NCBI RefSeq assembly: GCF_000161455.1
Contig: NZ_CM000745.1
Coordinates: forward strand, 3,168,240 to 3,232,239
Direction of reading: 5' to 3'
Source of the DNA: Bacillus pseudomycoides DSM 12442
Lineage (GTDB): Bacteria > Bacillota > Bacilli > Bacillales > Bacillaceae_G
Length of the DNA: 64,000 bases
Shown piece by piece: positions 43,812 to 54,312 of this stretch. A program made the translations under genes and the position numbers. Under the pieces are notes generated by a model, which was not told where the DNA came from, did no database searches, and worked only from the letters and a program-made list of their open reading frames with translations. The stretch's first letter is position 1; the number at the start of each line of letters is the position of its first letter.

Positions 43812-46217
43812 CTACATTAACATTGTTGGATTAAAGTCGATTGAGATCTGCAAATCTTTTTGCATTTCTGCTTGATAATGTTCATTTACCATTTTGAGCA
43901 CGTACTTTAAGTTTGGTTCCCGCTTGTATTTTATCATGCATTGGTATCGATATCTATCTTTTATCCTTGGAATTGCTGAAGCAACCGGTCCTAGCACCAT
44001 TGTTTGCCGCGAGCAATGCGTTCGTAAATAACCGACAATTTTTTCCGTTACTTGCACTGCTTTTAATAACTCTGGATGCGAAACGGTTACAAGTGCGACA
44101 TAGTAGTATGGCGGGTATTGCCTCGTTTTTCTCATTTGCATTTCTTGTTCAAAAAATACATCGTACTGCTGATTCTTTGCTAGTTCTACGCTATAGTGTT
44201 CTGGCGTATACGTTTGAATTACTACTTCTCCTGGTAATTCATGTCGACCTGCACGTCCACTCACCTGCGTCAATAACTGATACGTTTTCTCGCTTGCTCG
44301 AAAATCTGGTAAATGTAGCATCGTATCAGCTGTTAAGACACCAACAAGTGTAACCTTTGGAAAATCAAGCCCTTTAGCGATCATCTGTGTTCCAAGTAAG
44401 ATATCAGCTTTCTCTTCACCGAAGGCTTTTAATAACTTTTCGTGCATTCCTTTGCGACTCGTTGTATCAACATCCATACGGATAACCCGCGCCTCTGGAA
44501 ATAACTTTGTAATTTCTTCTTCTACCTTTTGTGTTCCTGTCCCAAAGAAACGAATATACGAACTATTACAAGCAGGACAAGCAGTTGGCATACTTTCCTC
44601 ATAACTGCAATAGTGACATTTTAAACGATGATTCATTTTATGATAGGTGAGTGATATATCACAGTGTGGACATTGCACGACATAACCACAATCACGACAC
44701 ATGACAAACGTTGAATGGCCTCTTCGATTTAAAAAAAGAACCATTTGTTCTTTCTTTTCTAACCGATCCGCTATTTTCTCATGAAGTAATTTTGAAAACA
44801 TAGAACGATTTCCATCACGCAGTTCCTCACGCATATCAACAATTTCTACTGTCGGCAACGCTTGTTCATTCATACGCTTTTGCATGGTTAGTAGCTCATA
44901 AACACCTTTTTTCGCTCTAGCAAATGATTCGAGAGTCGGCGTTGCACTGCCGAGCACGATTGGACAATTATGATATTGCCCTCGCCAAATCGCAACATCC
45001 CTGGCATGATATTTCGGATTATCTTCTTGTTTATAACTTGACTCATGTTCTTCATCAATAATAATAATTCCTAAGTTTTCAAATGGAGCAAAAATAGCGG
45101 AGCGTGCTCCAACAACAACTTTTACTTCTTTTCGTAAAATTTTCCGCCATTCATCATATTTTTCCCCAACAGAAAGCGCACTATGAAGAACCGCAACTTG
45201 CGAACCAAAACGTCCTTTAAATCGATCTACCATTTGCGGTGTTAACGCAATTTCTGGAACAAGTACAATCGCCTCTTTTCCCTTTTTCAACACCGCAGCA
45301 ATGGATTGCAAATACACTTCTGTTTTACCGCTTCCTGTAACACCATATAGTAAAAATGGATTATATGTTTCATTTGTAATGGATGACAAGATGGGCGTAA
45401 TCACTTGATTTTGTTCATCTGTGAGCGGAAATGGCTTTGTCTGTTCAAAAGCCTCATCGTCATATGGGTTACGATATACTTCAATGTACTGTTCTAAAAG
45501 CAACCCTTTTTTCACAAGCGACTTTACCGGTGCATCTGTTATTTGTAGTTCTTCTGTTAATGTTTTTAATGGCACACTGTGATAATTTTCTACAAAGTAA
45601 TACAGTACATCTTGTTGCTTTTTACTTTTCAGCTCAAAGGCAGCTGCCTCTAATTGTTCCTGTGGCAATTCTGGCTGAATCACCCTTTGTTTCTTCTTTT
45701 GCACCTTATCTTTTACTTTATAGATGACTTCAATAGTGCCGTTTGTTATCTCTTTTTGAACCATGCGATACATATGTGAGTGCGTAGCAATTTCTTCCCA
45801 ATCTATCGCTTCTTTCCCTTGAAACAAATCACGAATTTCCGGCGCCACTGCAGCTGTTTTATGGAGCTGTAGCCGTTTTTTATAAGTCGCTTTTATCGCA
45901 GCTGGAAGCATAACTTGAAAAGCTGAAATCATATAACATAATGTTTCATCCGTCAGCCAAAAACCAAGTTGTAATAATTCTTCATTTAAAACTGGCGTAA
46001 TATCTAGTATTTCATGCAATGCTTTTAACTTTTTACTTTCCACATCGACTGAATCTTTTATTTCAATAATAAAGCCTTGTAATTTCCGTGGACCAAACGG
46101 AACGACTACACGCATACCTGTTTGTACAATATCTTCCCATTTCTTAGGGATAACATAATCAAACGGGCGATCTGTTTGACGTGCCGGTACATCAACGATT
46201 ACACTTGCAAATTTCAT
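43812..46217 (-). CDS. priA: Primosomal replication restart helicase PriA
   Basis: 3'-to-5' helicase that reloads the replisome at stalled forks. It is 801 aa. An N-terminal 3'BD domain (1-110) is followed by Walker A LLYGVTGSGKTEVYLQ near 291, the DEEH box IIDEEHESSYKQ, a zinc region with four CxxC pairs (CRDCGYVVQCPHC, CHYCSYEE, CPACNSSY) and ADTMLHLPDFRASEKTYQLL. Its start overlaps the coaBC stop. Confidence 0.97.
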   Translation of the reverse strand: MKFASVIVDVPARQTDRPFDYVIPKKWEDIVQTGMRVVVPFGPRKLQGFIIEIKDSVDVESKKLKALHEILDITPVLNEELLQLGFWLTDETLCYMISAFQVMLPAAIKATYKKRLQLHKTAAVAPEIRDLFQGKEAIDWEEIATHSHMYRMVQKEITNGTIEVIYKVKDKVQKKKQRVIQPELPQEQLEAAAFELKSKKQQDVLYYFVENYHSVPLKTLTEELQITDAPVKSLVKKGLLLEQYIEVYRNPYDDEAFEQTKPFPLTDEQNQVITPILSSITNETYNPFLLYGVTGSGKTEVYLQSIAAVLKKGKEAIVLVPEIALTPQMVDRFKGRFGSQVAVLHSALSVGEKYDEWRKILRKEVKVVVGARSAIFAPFENLGIIIIDEEHESSYKQEDNPKYHARDVAIWRGQYHNCPIVLGSATPTLESFARAKKGVYELLTMQKRMNEQALPTVEIVDMREELRDGNRSMFSKLLHEKIADRLEKKEQMVLFLNRRGHSTFVMCRDCGYVVQCPHCDISLTYHKMNHRLKCHYCSYEESMPTACPACNSSYIRFFGTGTQKVEEEITKLFPEARVIRMDVDTTSRKGMHEKLLKAFGEEKADILLGTQMIAKGLDFPKVTLVGVLTADTMLHLPDFRASEKTYQLLTQVSGRAGRHELPGEVVIQTYTPEHYSVELAKNQQYDVFFEQEMQMRKTRQYPPYYYVALVTVSHPELLKAVQVTEKIVGYLRTHCSRQTMVLGPVASAIPRIKDRYRYQCMIKYKREPNLKYVLKMVNEHYQAEMQKDLQISIDFNPTMLM

Positions 46218-47419
46218 ACACGATCCTCTTCTAACATCGCTTTAATTTGCATTAAAATTTCACGTGCAACTTCTTTCTTTGTTAAAAGAGGTAATCGAAT
46301 AACTTCTCCATCTTTTCTATACATTGTTACAATATTCGTATCCGTACCGAATCCTGCACCTTGTGCTTTCACATCATTTGCAACAATCATATTTGCATTT
46401 TTTTCACGCAATTTTTTCGTTGCATATTCTTCTATATTTGTCGTTTCAGCAGCAAAACCGATTAGGAGTTGATGCTCTTTTTTCTCACCGAGTGTTTTCA
46501 AAATATCGATTGTTCTTTCTAACTCAATGACTGCATCGCCACTTTTCTTTTTCATCTTCTGATTATGCACAATTTTCGGGCGATAGTCTGCTACTGCAGC
46601 TGTTTTAATAACAACATCCATAGATCCATAATGTTGCATTACAGCTTCTAACATATCTTGTGCAGATTCTACTTGCACAGTTGTTACATTTACAGGTGAT
46701 GCTATTGCAGTTGGACCTGAAACAAGTATTACATCCGCTCCTAAGTTAGCAGCAACTTCCGCTAGCGCATACCCCATTTTCCCTGAAGAAAAGTTCGTCA
46801 TAAAACGTACTGGATCAATTTTTTCACGAGTTGGGCCAGCAGTTACTAAAATTTTCTTTCCCTTTAATGGTTTATGTTCTGAAAACGTTTCTTGTAATCG
46901 AGCGATAATTGTTTCTGGTTCTTCTAATCGACCTTTCGCAACATATCCACATGCTAAAAAGCCTTCTCCAGGCTCAATAAATGTATATCCCAACGCTTTT
47001 AACGTCATCATATTCTTTTGGACAATTTTATTTTCATACATATGCACATTCATAGCAGGTGCAATCCAGACTGGCGCTATAGTAGCTAACAATGTTGTTG
47101 TGATCATATCATCAGCAATACCATTTGCTAATTTTCCGATACAATTCGCTGTTGCTGGTGCAATAAGCACAACGTCCGCCCAATCCGCTAAATCAATATG
47201 AGCGATAACTGCAGAATCTTTTTCATTAAACGTATCCGTGTATACATCATGGCGAGAAAGCGCTTGAAATGTAAGAGGTGTAACAAATTTCATCGCCGAT
47301 TCACTCATCATTACTTTTACAAGTGCTCCTGCTTGTGTTAATTTACTCGTTAACGCAGCCGCTTTAAAAACAGCAATGCCTCCTGTTACACATAGAAGTA
47401 TCTTTTTCCCTTTTAGCAT
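46214..47419 (-). CDS. coaBC: Bifunctional phosphopantothenoylcysteine decarboxylase/synthetase
   Basis: Two steps of CoA synthesis: CTP-dependent addition of cysteine and FMN-dependent decarboxylation. It is 401 aa. The N-terminal CoaC flavoprotein half (1-180) has GGIAVFKAAAL and PAMNVHMY. The C-terminal CoaB half has ILVTAGPTREKIDPVRFMTN and the catalytic lysine region KLREKNANMIVANDV. Confidence 0.96.
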   Translation of the reverse strand: MLKGKKILLCVTGGIAVFKAAALTSKLTQAGALVKVMMSESAMKFVTPLTFQALSRHDVYTDTFNEKDSAVIAHIDLADWADVVLIAPATANCIGKLANGIADDMITTTLLATIAPVWIAPAMNVHMYENKIVQKNMMTLKALGYTFIEPGEGFLACGYVAKGRLEEPETIIARLQETFSEHKPLKGKKILVTAGPTREKIDPVRFMTNFSSGKMGYALAEVAANLGADVILVSGPTAIASPVNVTTVQVESAQDMLEAVMQHYGSMDVVIKTAAVADYRPKIVHNQKMKKKSGDAVIELERTIDILKTLGEKKEHQLLIGFAAETTNIEEYATKKLREKNANMIVANDVKAQGAGFGTDTNIVTMYRKDGEVIRLPLLTKKEVAREILMQIKAMLEEDRV

Positions 47420-47536
47420 ATGACTCGTCCTCTTTCTTTTTCAAACTTATTCTGCTGAAATGTATTCATTCCAGCTCGTCAGTGCTAGTATTTCATTAAA
47501 CAAAAACCTATTTCTTTTAGCTCTATCGTAAAAAAA

Positions 47537-47564
47537 TAACAACCTACTTGTAAATAGGTTGTTA
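47537..47564 (-). terminator. Terminator of the yloC-remA-gmk-rpoZ operon
   Basis: TAACAACCTA and TAGGTTGTTA form a 10-bp perfect stem, 8-nt loop. On the minus strand TTTTTTTACG follows. It lies about 50 bp past the rpoZ stop. Confidence 0.85.
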
Positions 47565-47617
47565 CCGTTACATAGAAAAGTATAAAGTCTATGTTTTCAT
47601 TTGTCGAAGAGAATGCC

Positions 47618-47830
47618 TTACTCAGATACTTTCTCTTCGCTTGGTACATAATTTAATGCTTCCGCATCGATTTCTTCCAACGCTTTACCTACACATTTAT
47701 GAGAAACAGGATTTTCAACAACACAGTTGTTAGCCATTTGCATTTCACGAGCGCGTTTTGCCGCTACTGTTACTAATGTATATTTAGAGTCGATTTTTTT
47801 TAGCAATGAATCAATTGATGGATTTAACAT
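47618..47830 (-). CDS. rpoZ: RNA polymerase omega subunit
   Basis: Small polymerase subunit that stabilises beta-prime. It is 70 aa with MLNPSIDSLLKKIDSKYTLV and ATKRAREM-like AAKRAREMQ, the omega signature, then the C-terminal KCVGKALEEIDAEAL. Its start is 1 bp from the gmk stop, so the two are coupled. Confidence 0.96.
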   Translation of the reverse strand: MLNPSIDSLLKKIDSKYTLVTVAAKRAREMQMANNCVVENPVSHKCVGKALEEIDAEALNYVPSEEKVSE

Positions 47831-47831
47831 A

Positions 47832-48449
47832 TTATATACCCTCCGTCATTTCTTTATAATATTTCGCTACTCTGTCGCGGCGGCAATGTTCACCAACCAC
47901 AATAGCTTTAATGCGTTCACAAGCAAGTTCTACTTTATCATTTTCTACTACATAGTCATAAGCGTCCATCATCTCGATTTCTTCTTTTGCTACAGTTAAA
48001 CGATTTTCAATAACATCTTCAGTCTCTGTACCGCGACCAACGATGCGATTCTTAAGCTCTGATAAGCTTGGAGGAGCTAAGAAAATAAATACCCCTTCTG
48101 GGAAAGCTTTCTTTACTTGAATTGCTCCTTGTACTTCAATTTCTAAGAATACATCTTTTCCTTCTTGCAATGTTTTTTCAACATAATCGATTGGTGTTCC
48201 ATAGTAATTCCCAACGAACTCTGCCCACTCAAGCAGCTTTTCGTTACGAATCATTTCTTCAAACTCTTCTCTCTCTTTAAAGAAATAATCCACACCATCT
48301 ACTTCACCTTCACGCGGTTTACGTGTCGTTACTGAAATAGAGTATTGAAATCTTGTATCTTCATGGCTGAACAACTCTTTTCGAACTGTCCCTTTCCCAA
48401 CGCCAGAAGGTCCTGAAAGAACGATGAGCAACCCTCTTCTACTTCTCAT
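47832..48449 (-). CDS. gmk: Guanylate kinase
   Basis: Phosphorylates GMP to GDP. It is 205 aa from MRSRRGLLIVLSGPSG. The P loop LSGPSGVGKGTVRKEL, the GMP-binding SVTTRKPREGEVDGVDYFF and EIEVQGAIQVKKAFP are visible. I start at the ATG at 48449, at family length. An upstream in-frame GTG overlaps the remA stop region. Confidence 0.96.
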   Translation of the reverse strand: MRSRRGLLIVLSGPSGVGKGTVRKELFSHEDTRFQYSISVTTRKPREGEVDGVDYFFKEREEFEEMIRNEKLLEWAEFVGNYYGTPIDYVEKTLQEGKDVFLEIEVQGAIQVKKAFPEGVFIFLAPPSLSELKNRIVGRGTETEDVIENRLTVAKEEIEMMDAYDYVVENDKVELACERIKAIVVGEHCRRDRVAKYYKEMTEGI

Positions 48450-48462
48450 AAATATGTAAAAC

Positions 48463-48726
48463 CTACCCTTCCTCACTTAAATCTTCTTTATTATTTAAAC
48501 GATGTGCAATCGTCTCTGGCTGAATTGGGCTTAGTACAATATGCCCATCATCCATAACAATAACCGCCCTTGTTTTTCTCCCATACGTAGCATCTAGTAA
48601 CACGTTATGTTCACGCGCTTCCTGCACCGTTCGTTTAATAGGAGCTGACTCCGGACTTACAATTGCAATAATTCGATGAGCAGATACAATATTCCCATAT
48701 CCAATATTTAAAAACCGCATGGCCAT
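48463..48726 (-). CDS. remA: RemA-family regulator (DUF370)
   Basis: DNA-binding activator of biofilm matrix and osmoprotection genes in B. subtilis. It is 87 aa with FLNIGYGNIVSAHRIIAIV, PESAPIKRTVQEAR and DATYGRKTRAVIVMD, matching RemA closely. It lies between yloC and gmk, the conserved position. Confidence 0.94.
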   Translation of the reverse strand: MAMRFLNIGYGNIVSAHRIIAIVSPESAPIKRTVQEAREHNVLLDATYGRKTRAVIVMDDGHIVLSPIQPETIAHRLNNKEDLSEEG

Positions 48727-48793
48727 AGTTTGCGCCTCCTAGTAAGTCTATCCGATTTCCCCACCACGTATAACTTTATATATTTTTTGACAG

Positions 48794-49669
48794 CTACTCA
48801 ATATTTTGTACCTGTTCACGAATTTTTTCAAGGTTATTTTTCATTTCTACAACATATTTTGAAATTGTTAAGTCGTTTGCCTTAGAACCGATCGTGTTAA
48901 TTTCCCGATGCATCTCTTGTACAATGAAATCCATTTTTCTACCAACAGGCTCCTCGATCTCAAGGGCTTCATGAAATTGAGCTAAATGACTTTGCAAGCG
49001 AACCAATTCTTCATGAATATCCGAGCGCTCCGCAAACATCGCTACCTCTGTCAGCAACCTTTGTTCATCTAACTCATGATTATGTAATTCTTTTAAGCGA
49101 TTTTCCAATCGTTCACGATATTTTTGAGTAACAATTGGTGCATGCGGAATAATCGCATTTACACAATCGTGTATCTCTTGTAAACGATACGCCATATCTT
49201 TATGTAATCGTTCTCCTTCGCCATCTCTCATCGTTTTTAACGTACGAGCAGCTTGGCGAACAGCTTCATATAAATTTTGTTCAAATTGTTCATTTACATT
49301 TTCCATTTCTTCAATCGCCGTTACTTCTGGCATTGCCATTAATTGTTGAAGTGTAATGGAATCTTGTAATTGAAATTTCGTTTTCACGTCTTCCATAATG
49401 GATTTATACTGCTTGAGAAGCGGCCAATTCACACTTAACTTTCTTTCAACAAGCCCTTCCCCTGTAATAATAATGGACACTTCAATACGCCCGCGGCGAA
49501 CTTGTTCTGCAATTAACTTACGAATTTTGTCCTCAAAAACCATCATTTGTTTCGGAAGTCGAATGTTCATCTCTAAAAAACGATGGTTCACTGACTTCAT
49601 TTCTACTGTAATTTGAAAAGCATCATTTTCCACTTTCGCTCTTCCAAATCCTGTCATACTAGAAATCAT
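48794..49669 (-). CDS. yloC: YicC/YloC-family endoribonuclease-type protein
   Basis: Member of the YicC family, linked to RNA decay in several bacteria. It is 291 aa. MISSMTGFGRAKVENDAF opens the N-terminal domain, and VGRKMDFIVQEMHREINTIGSKAND is the C-terminal signature. I start at 49669, as the family N-terminus is MISSMTGFG. Five extra codons are possible upstream. It heads the remA-gmk-rpoZ unit. Confidence 0.92.
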   Translation of the reverse strand: MISSMTGFGRAKVENDAFQITVEMKSVNHRFLEMNIRLPKQMMVFEDKIRKLIAEQVRRGRIEVSIIITGEGLVERKLSVNWPLLKQYKSIMEDVKTKFQLQDSITLQQLMAMPEVTAIEEMENVNEQFEQNLYEAVRQAARTLKTMRDGEGERLHKDMAYRLQEIHDCVNAIIPHAPIVTQKYRERLENRLKELHNHELDEQRLLTEVAMFAERSDIHEELVRLQSHLAQFHEALEIEEPVGRKMDFIVQEMHREINTIGSKANDLTISKYVVEMKNNLEKIREQVQNIE

Positions 49670-49704
49670 CTTTATCACATCCACACCATGAAATAACTCA
49701 ATGA

Positions 49705-49738
49705 AAAAGGTAATAGAGATGCAACTCTACTACCTTTT
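49705..49738 (-). terminator. Terminator of the P-type ATPase gene
   Basis: AAAAGGTA...AGAG pairs with CTCT...TACCTTTT around GATGCAA-like loop bases. TTTTTC follows on the minus strand. It lies between the ATPase stop and the yloC start. Confidence 0.68.
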
Positions 49739-49768
49739 GTAAATTATATCACATTTTCATATCATTGA

Positions 49769-52489
49769 CTATTTCAAGTTTATGCCTCTCTTATACAATA
49801 TCGGCTTCTTCTTCTCCTTTTTCCCTGTCAATAAAGAGCCGACTAATAAAAATGTTGGAATGGACGATAAACCAACGATTAATAACCAATCTCTCGCTTG
49901 AATTGGCATTGTGCTAAAAATCGGTTGCAATGGTGGATAATAAATAACCACAAGCATTAATAACACCGAAATAATAACTGCTCCAACCAAATATATATTA
50001 CCAAAAGGATTACGATGGAATATAGAGTGTTCACTGCGGCAGTCAAATACATGAATAAGCTGTGCTAAAACTAGTGTAGCAAAAGCTACTGTTTGCGCAT
50101 ATTTCAATTCATTTGGATGCTGATTAAATGCAATAATAAATGCCAGCAAGGTTACAATACCAATTAAAAAGCCTCTACTCACAATTTTCCAAGCCAACCC
50201 TCTTGCAAACACCCCTTCTTTCGGATGCCGTGGATTTCTTCTCATCACATCTCCCTCAGCTGCATCTAACCCTAGTGCCATTGCTGGTAAACCATCTGTT
50301 ACTAAATTCACCCATAAAATTTGAATTGGAACCATCGGAAGTGGTAAAGCAAGCATCATCGCAAATAACATAACTAAAATCTCTCCAACATTTGATGCTA
50401 ATAAATACCGAATGAACTTCCGAATATTCTCATATATATTTCGTCCCTCTTTAATTGCCGATTTAATCGTAGCAAAGTTATCATCTAGCAAAACAAGAGA
50501 GGAAGCTTCTTTAGCTACATCCGTTCCTGTAATTCCCATCGCTATCCCAATATCAGCTGTTTTAATAGCAGGAGCGTCATTCACTCCATCACCTGTCATC
50601 GCCACAATATGATCTTTATTTTGAAGAGCTTTTACAATTTTTAATTTATGTTCAGGAGATACACGTGCAAATACATAGGTATCTTCTACAATATCCTCTA
50701 GTTCATCTACAGACATATTTGCTAATTCTACACCTTCTATAACGCGGCCATTCGGTGGTAAAACCCCTAACTGCTCCGCAATTGCCATCGCTGTTACTTT
50801 ATGGTCTCCTGTAATCATTACCGTTTTAATACCAGCCTCTTTACACTCTTTTACGGCCTGTTTCACTTCTGGTCTTGGCGGGTCTATCATTCCTTGTATC
50901 CCGACAAGCATGAAATCTTTTTCTACTTCTCTTTCATGTTCAATTGAATCTGTTACTTTTAAAGCCCTAAATGCAACAGCAATCGTTCGAAGCGCTTGAC
51001 TCCCAAGGTTATGAATTGCCGCTTGCACTTCTTTACGATATAACTCACTTAAAGGTTGCTGTTTATCCCCCCATAAAATTGTTTGGCTCATTTGCAAAAG
51101 AACATCAGGTGCCCCTTTTGTGACTACAAATTTTTTACCATCACGATCACGAACGATTACGCTCATCATTTTTCGTGTGGAATCGAAAGGGAGTTCATGA
51201 ATAATTTCAAACTTCTCTTTTAAAGCTTCTCGGGATATTCCTGATTTCATCGCCGCTGCAACGAGCGCACCTTCTGTCGGATCTCCATCTAGGACATATG
51301 TTTTTTTCTTTTTTACAATGCTCGCGTTATTGCATAAACACCCAAATGTTAATAATTGATATAACGCCCTTGTAGATTCCGGATTAACCTTCTGCTCACC
51401 TTTCATAAATGATCCAGTAGGCTCGTAGCCTTGCCCGGTTACATGCCATGTTTCGCCACCTGACCACATATGTGTTACCATCATTTTATTTTGTGTCATC
51501 GTACCCGTTTTGTCCGAACAAATAACAGAAGCACATCCTAAAGTTTCTACTGCTGGTAATTTTCGAACAATCGCTCTCTTTTTAATCATGCGCTGTACAC
51601 CAAGTGACAATGCGACCGTAACAATCGCTGGTAATCCTTCTGGAATTGCTGCAACAGCAAGTGACACACCCGCTAAGAACATATGATACACTTCATTCCC
51701 TTGATACACTCCAGCTAGTACAACAAGTGCTGTTAAAATAAGGGCAACAATGATTAGAATCTTCCCAAGTTGTTCTAATCTTCTTTGCAGCGGTGTTTCC
51801 ATTTGCTCTGCATTTTGCAACAGATTTGCAATCTGCCCCATAGCCGTGTTCATCCCTGTAGCTACTACTACTCCGGCCCCGGAACCCCTTGTTATCATCG
51901 TCCCCATAAATGCCATATTTTTTTGATCACCAATCGCAACATTTTGACCGCTTAATGCTTCCACTTTCTTTTGAACAGGTACAGATTCTCCCGTTAAAGC
52001 CGATTCCTCGATATATAAACTCGATGCTTCAACAAGACGAATATCAGCACCAATACGGTCGCCGCTAGAAAATTTAATGATATCCCCAAGGACAAGTGCT
52101 TTAGATGGTATTTTCATCCATTTTCCATTTCGTAAAACCGTTACTTGCGGGGCAGCTAATTCTTTCAAAGCCTCCAATGATTTTTCTGCTTTTCTTTCTT
52201 GAAAAAAACCAAGAACACCATTGATAATAACAATTGCGACAATTGCAATCGAATCAATATACTCTCCTAAAAAAGCTGAAATGATTGTCGCACCAAACAA
52301 AACAAGTACCATAAAATCTTTAAACTGCGCCAAAAATACAAGAAGTGCAGAAGGCCGCTTTGCTTCTTGTAATTCATTTGGCCCTAGCTTCTTTAAGCGC
52401 CCTTCCGCTTCTTGCTCTGACAGTCCTACCTTCACATTCGTATTCGTTCTTTCTTCCACTTCATGTGCACGCATTTCATACCAATTCAT
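49769..52489 (-). CDS. yloB: Calcium-type P-type ATPase (YloB)
   Basis: P-IIA cation pump, probably exporting Ca2+; the B. subtilis relative is YloB. It is 906 aa from MNWYEMRAHEVEERTNTN. TGES in the actuator domain, the phosphorylation motif CSDKTGTMTQNKM near 331, KGAPDVLL in the nucleotide domain and MTGDGVNDAPAIKTADIG are intact. About ten membrane segments are visible. I chose the ATG at 52489, preceded by AGGAGG, over a 27-codon longer frame running into the divergent promoter of rqcH. Confidence 0.92.
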   Translation of the reverse strand: MNWYEMRAHEVEERTNTNVKVGLSEQEAEGRLKKLGPNELQEAKRPSALLVFLAQFKDFMVLVLFGATIISAFLGEYIDSIAIVAIVIINGVLGFFQERKAEKSLEALKELAAPQVTVLRNGKWMKIPSKALVLGDIIKFSSGDRIGADIRLVEASSLYIEESALTGESVPVQKKVEALSGQNVAIGDQKNMAFMGTMITRGSGAGVVVATGMNTAMGQIANLLQNAEQMETPLQRRLEQLGKILIIVALILTALVVLAGVYQGNEVYHMFLAGVSLAVAAIPEGLPAIVTVALSLGVQRMIKKRAIVRKLPAVETLGCASVICSDKTGTMTQNKMMVTHMWSGGETWHVTGQGYEPTGSFMKGEQKVNPESTRALYQLLTFGCLCNNASIVKKKKTYVLDGDPTEGALVAAAMKSGISREALKEKFEIIHELPFDSTRKMMSVIVRDRDGKKFVVTKGAPDVLLQMSQTILWGDKQQPLSELYRKEVQAAIHNLGSQALRTIAVAFRALKVTDSIEHEREVEKDFMLVGIQGMIDPPRPEVKQAVKECKEAGIKTVMITGDHKVTAMAIAEQLGVLPPNGRVIEGVELANMSVDELEDIVEDTYVFARVSPEHKLKIVKALQNKDHIVAMTGDGVNDAPAIKTADIGIAMGITGTDVAKEASSLVLLDDNFATIKSAIKEGRNIYENIRKFIRYLLASNVGEILVMLFAMMLALPLPMVPIQILWVNLVTDGLPAMALGLDAAEGDVMRRNPRHPKEGVFARGLAWKIVSRGFLIGIVTLLAFIIAFNQHPNELKYAQTVAFATLVLAQLIHVFDCRSEHSIFHRNPFGNIYLVGAVIISVLLMLVVIYYPPLQPIFSTMPIQARDWLLIVGLSSIPTFLLVGSLLTGKKEKKKPILYKRGINLK

Positions 52490-52558
52490 CTCGCTATCGA
52501 CCTCCTGATTGCAGACATGCTCTAATGAAAGCTTATTCAGCCCCGTCCAAAAAAATGC

Positions 52559-52564
52559 TATAAT
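52559..52564 (+). promoter_or_regulatory. Extended -10 promoter of rqcH
   Basis: TGCTATAAT, an extended -10, lies 30 bp before the rqcH ATG. The -35 at 17 bp (TTCAGC) is weak. It is in the 104-bp gap divergent from the P-type ATPase. Confidence 0.5.
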
Positions 52565-52593
52565 TAACATTTAGTTAGAAAGGAGTGTTCATA

Positions 52594-54303
52594 ATGGCAT
52601 TCGATGGATTATTTACAAGAGCGATTACACATGAAATTGCAAATTCTCTTCAAACAGGAAGAATTTCAAAAATATATCAACCCTCAAAATATGAGGTTTT
52701 GTTACATATTCGAGCAAACGGAAAAAATCAAAAATTACTTATTTCCGCACACCCTACATACGCACGTATGCATCTTACAAATCAAAGTTATGATTCACCA
52801 GCATTACCACCAATGTTTTGCATGCTTCTTCGCAAACATTTAGAAGGTGGATTTATTGAGAAAATTGAACAAATCGATTTAGAACGTATCATTCAAATTA
52901 CCGTTCGAAGCCGTAACGAGATTGGGGACGAATCGTTAAAAACATTAGTGATTGAAATAATGGGTCGTCACAGCAATATTATTTTAGTAGACGCGAAAAC
53001 AAATATCATTTTAGATAGCTTAAAGCACGTTTCTTTAGCGGTAAATCGGCATCGTACTGTATATGCTGGCGCTGAATATGTTGCACCACCAGCACAGCAT
53101 AAAATTAATCCCTTGCAGATTGAAACACAAGATGAGTTTATTAGGCCACTAGACTTTTTAGCAGGAAATATGGATAAACAACTTGTTGGGGCCTTTATGG
53201 GGATTTCTCCGCTATTTGCAAAAGAAGTTGTAAAGAAAGCTGTTATGGTAAATGAACATGCATTATCAGAAGCGTTTTTCACATTACAAAAACCAATGCA
53301 AGCGCATCAATATGAACCAACAATGATAACGGCAAATGGAAAAGAGTTCTTTTATCTCTTCCCTCTTACACATTTAAAAGGGCATAATAAAACATTCTTA
53401 TCTGTAAGTGAATTATTAGATCGATTCTTCTTTGGAAAGGCTGAACGCGATCGTGTAAAACAACAAGCACATGATTTAGAACGATTTATGCACAATGAAA
53501 AAGCAAAAAATGAAAAGAAATTAATTAAATTACAAAAAACACTACAAGATGCTGGGAAAGCTGATAAATATCAATTATTCGGTGAACTTCTTACAGCTAA
53601 CATGTATGCATTAAAAAAAGGTGACAAAGAAATTGAGGTTGTCAACTACTACGATGAAAATGGCGGAACAGTAAAAATTACATTAGATCCACTGAAAACA
53701 CCGTCAGAAAACGCACAACGTTATTTCCAAAAGTATCAAAAAGCGAAAAATTCTGTCGCAATCGTAAAAGAACAAATTGAAAAAACAAATGAAGAAATCC
53801 TTTACTTTGATAGCCTACTTCAACAAATGGAGGCTGCTTCTTCAAAAGATATCGAGGAGATTCGCGAAGAATTAGCTGAAGAAGGTTATATGCGTAACCG
53901 TAAGTCGAAGAATACAAAGAAAAAAACATCAAAACCGATATTAGATAAATATATCTCTACCGATGGAACAGAAATTTTAGTCGGTAAAAATAATAAACAA
54001 AATGACTATTTAACAACCAAATTTGCACGTCGTGATGAAATTTGGTTACATACAAAAGATATTCCTGGTTCTCACGTTGTTATTCGCTCATTAGAACCAA
54101 CTGAAGAGACTTTATTAGAAGCTGCTAAACTCGCTGCTTATTACAGTAAAGCAAAAGATTCTAGTTCTGTTCCTGTAGATTTCACAAAAATTCGCCATGT
54201 TAAAAAACCAAGCGGTGCTAAACTTGGGTTTGTGACATATGATAATCAACAAACATTGTATGTAACACCAGATGCTGATACGGTGATGAAATTAAAAGCT
54301 TAA
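52594..54303 (+). CDS. rqcH: Ribosome quality control factor RqcH (FbpA/YloA, NFACT family)
   Basis: Binds obstructed 50S subunits and adds C-terminal alanine tails to stalled peptides; older names are YloA and FbpA. It is 569 aa. NFACT-N (1-200) begins MAFDGLFTRAITHEIANSL. Helix-hairpin and coiled-coil regions (about 275-430) are rich in charged residues, and the NFACT-R domain (about 445-560) has GKNNKQNDYLTTKFARRDE and PGSHVVIR. I start at 52594 after AAAGGAG. Confidence 0.94.
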   Translation: MAFDGLFTRAITHEIANSLQTGRISKIYQPSKYEVLLHIRANGKNQKLLISAHPTYARMHLTNQSYDSPALPPMFCMLLRKHLEGGFIEKIEQIDLERIIQITVRSRNEIGDESLKTLVIEIMGRHSNIILVDAKTNIILDSLKHVSLAVNRHRTVYAGAEYVAPPAQHKINPLQIETQDEFIRPLDFLAGNMDKQLVGAFMGISPLFAKEVVKKAVMVNEHALSEAFFTLQKPMQAHQYEPTMITANGKEFFYLFPLTHLKGHNKTFLSVSELLDRFFFGKAERDRVKQQAHDLERFMHNEKAKNEKKLIKLQKTLQDAGKADKYQLFGELLTANMYALKKGDKEIEVVNYYDENGGTVKITLDPLKTPSENAQRYFQKYQKAKNSVAIVKEQIEKTNEEILYFDSLLQQMEAASSKDIEEIREELAEEGYMRNRKSKNTKKKTSKPILDKYISTDGTEILVGKNNKQNDYLTTKFARRDEIWLHTKDIPGSHVVIRSLEPTEETLLEAAKLAAYYSKAKDSSSVPVDFTKIRHVKKPSGAKLGFVTYDNQQTLYVTPDADTVMKLKA

Positions 54304-54312
54304 AACAAAAAG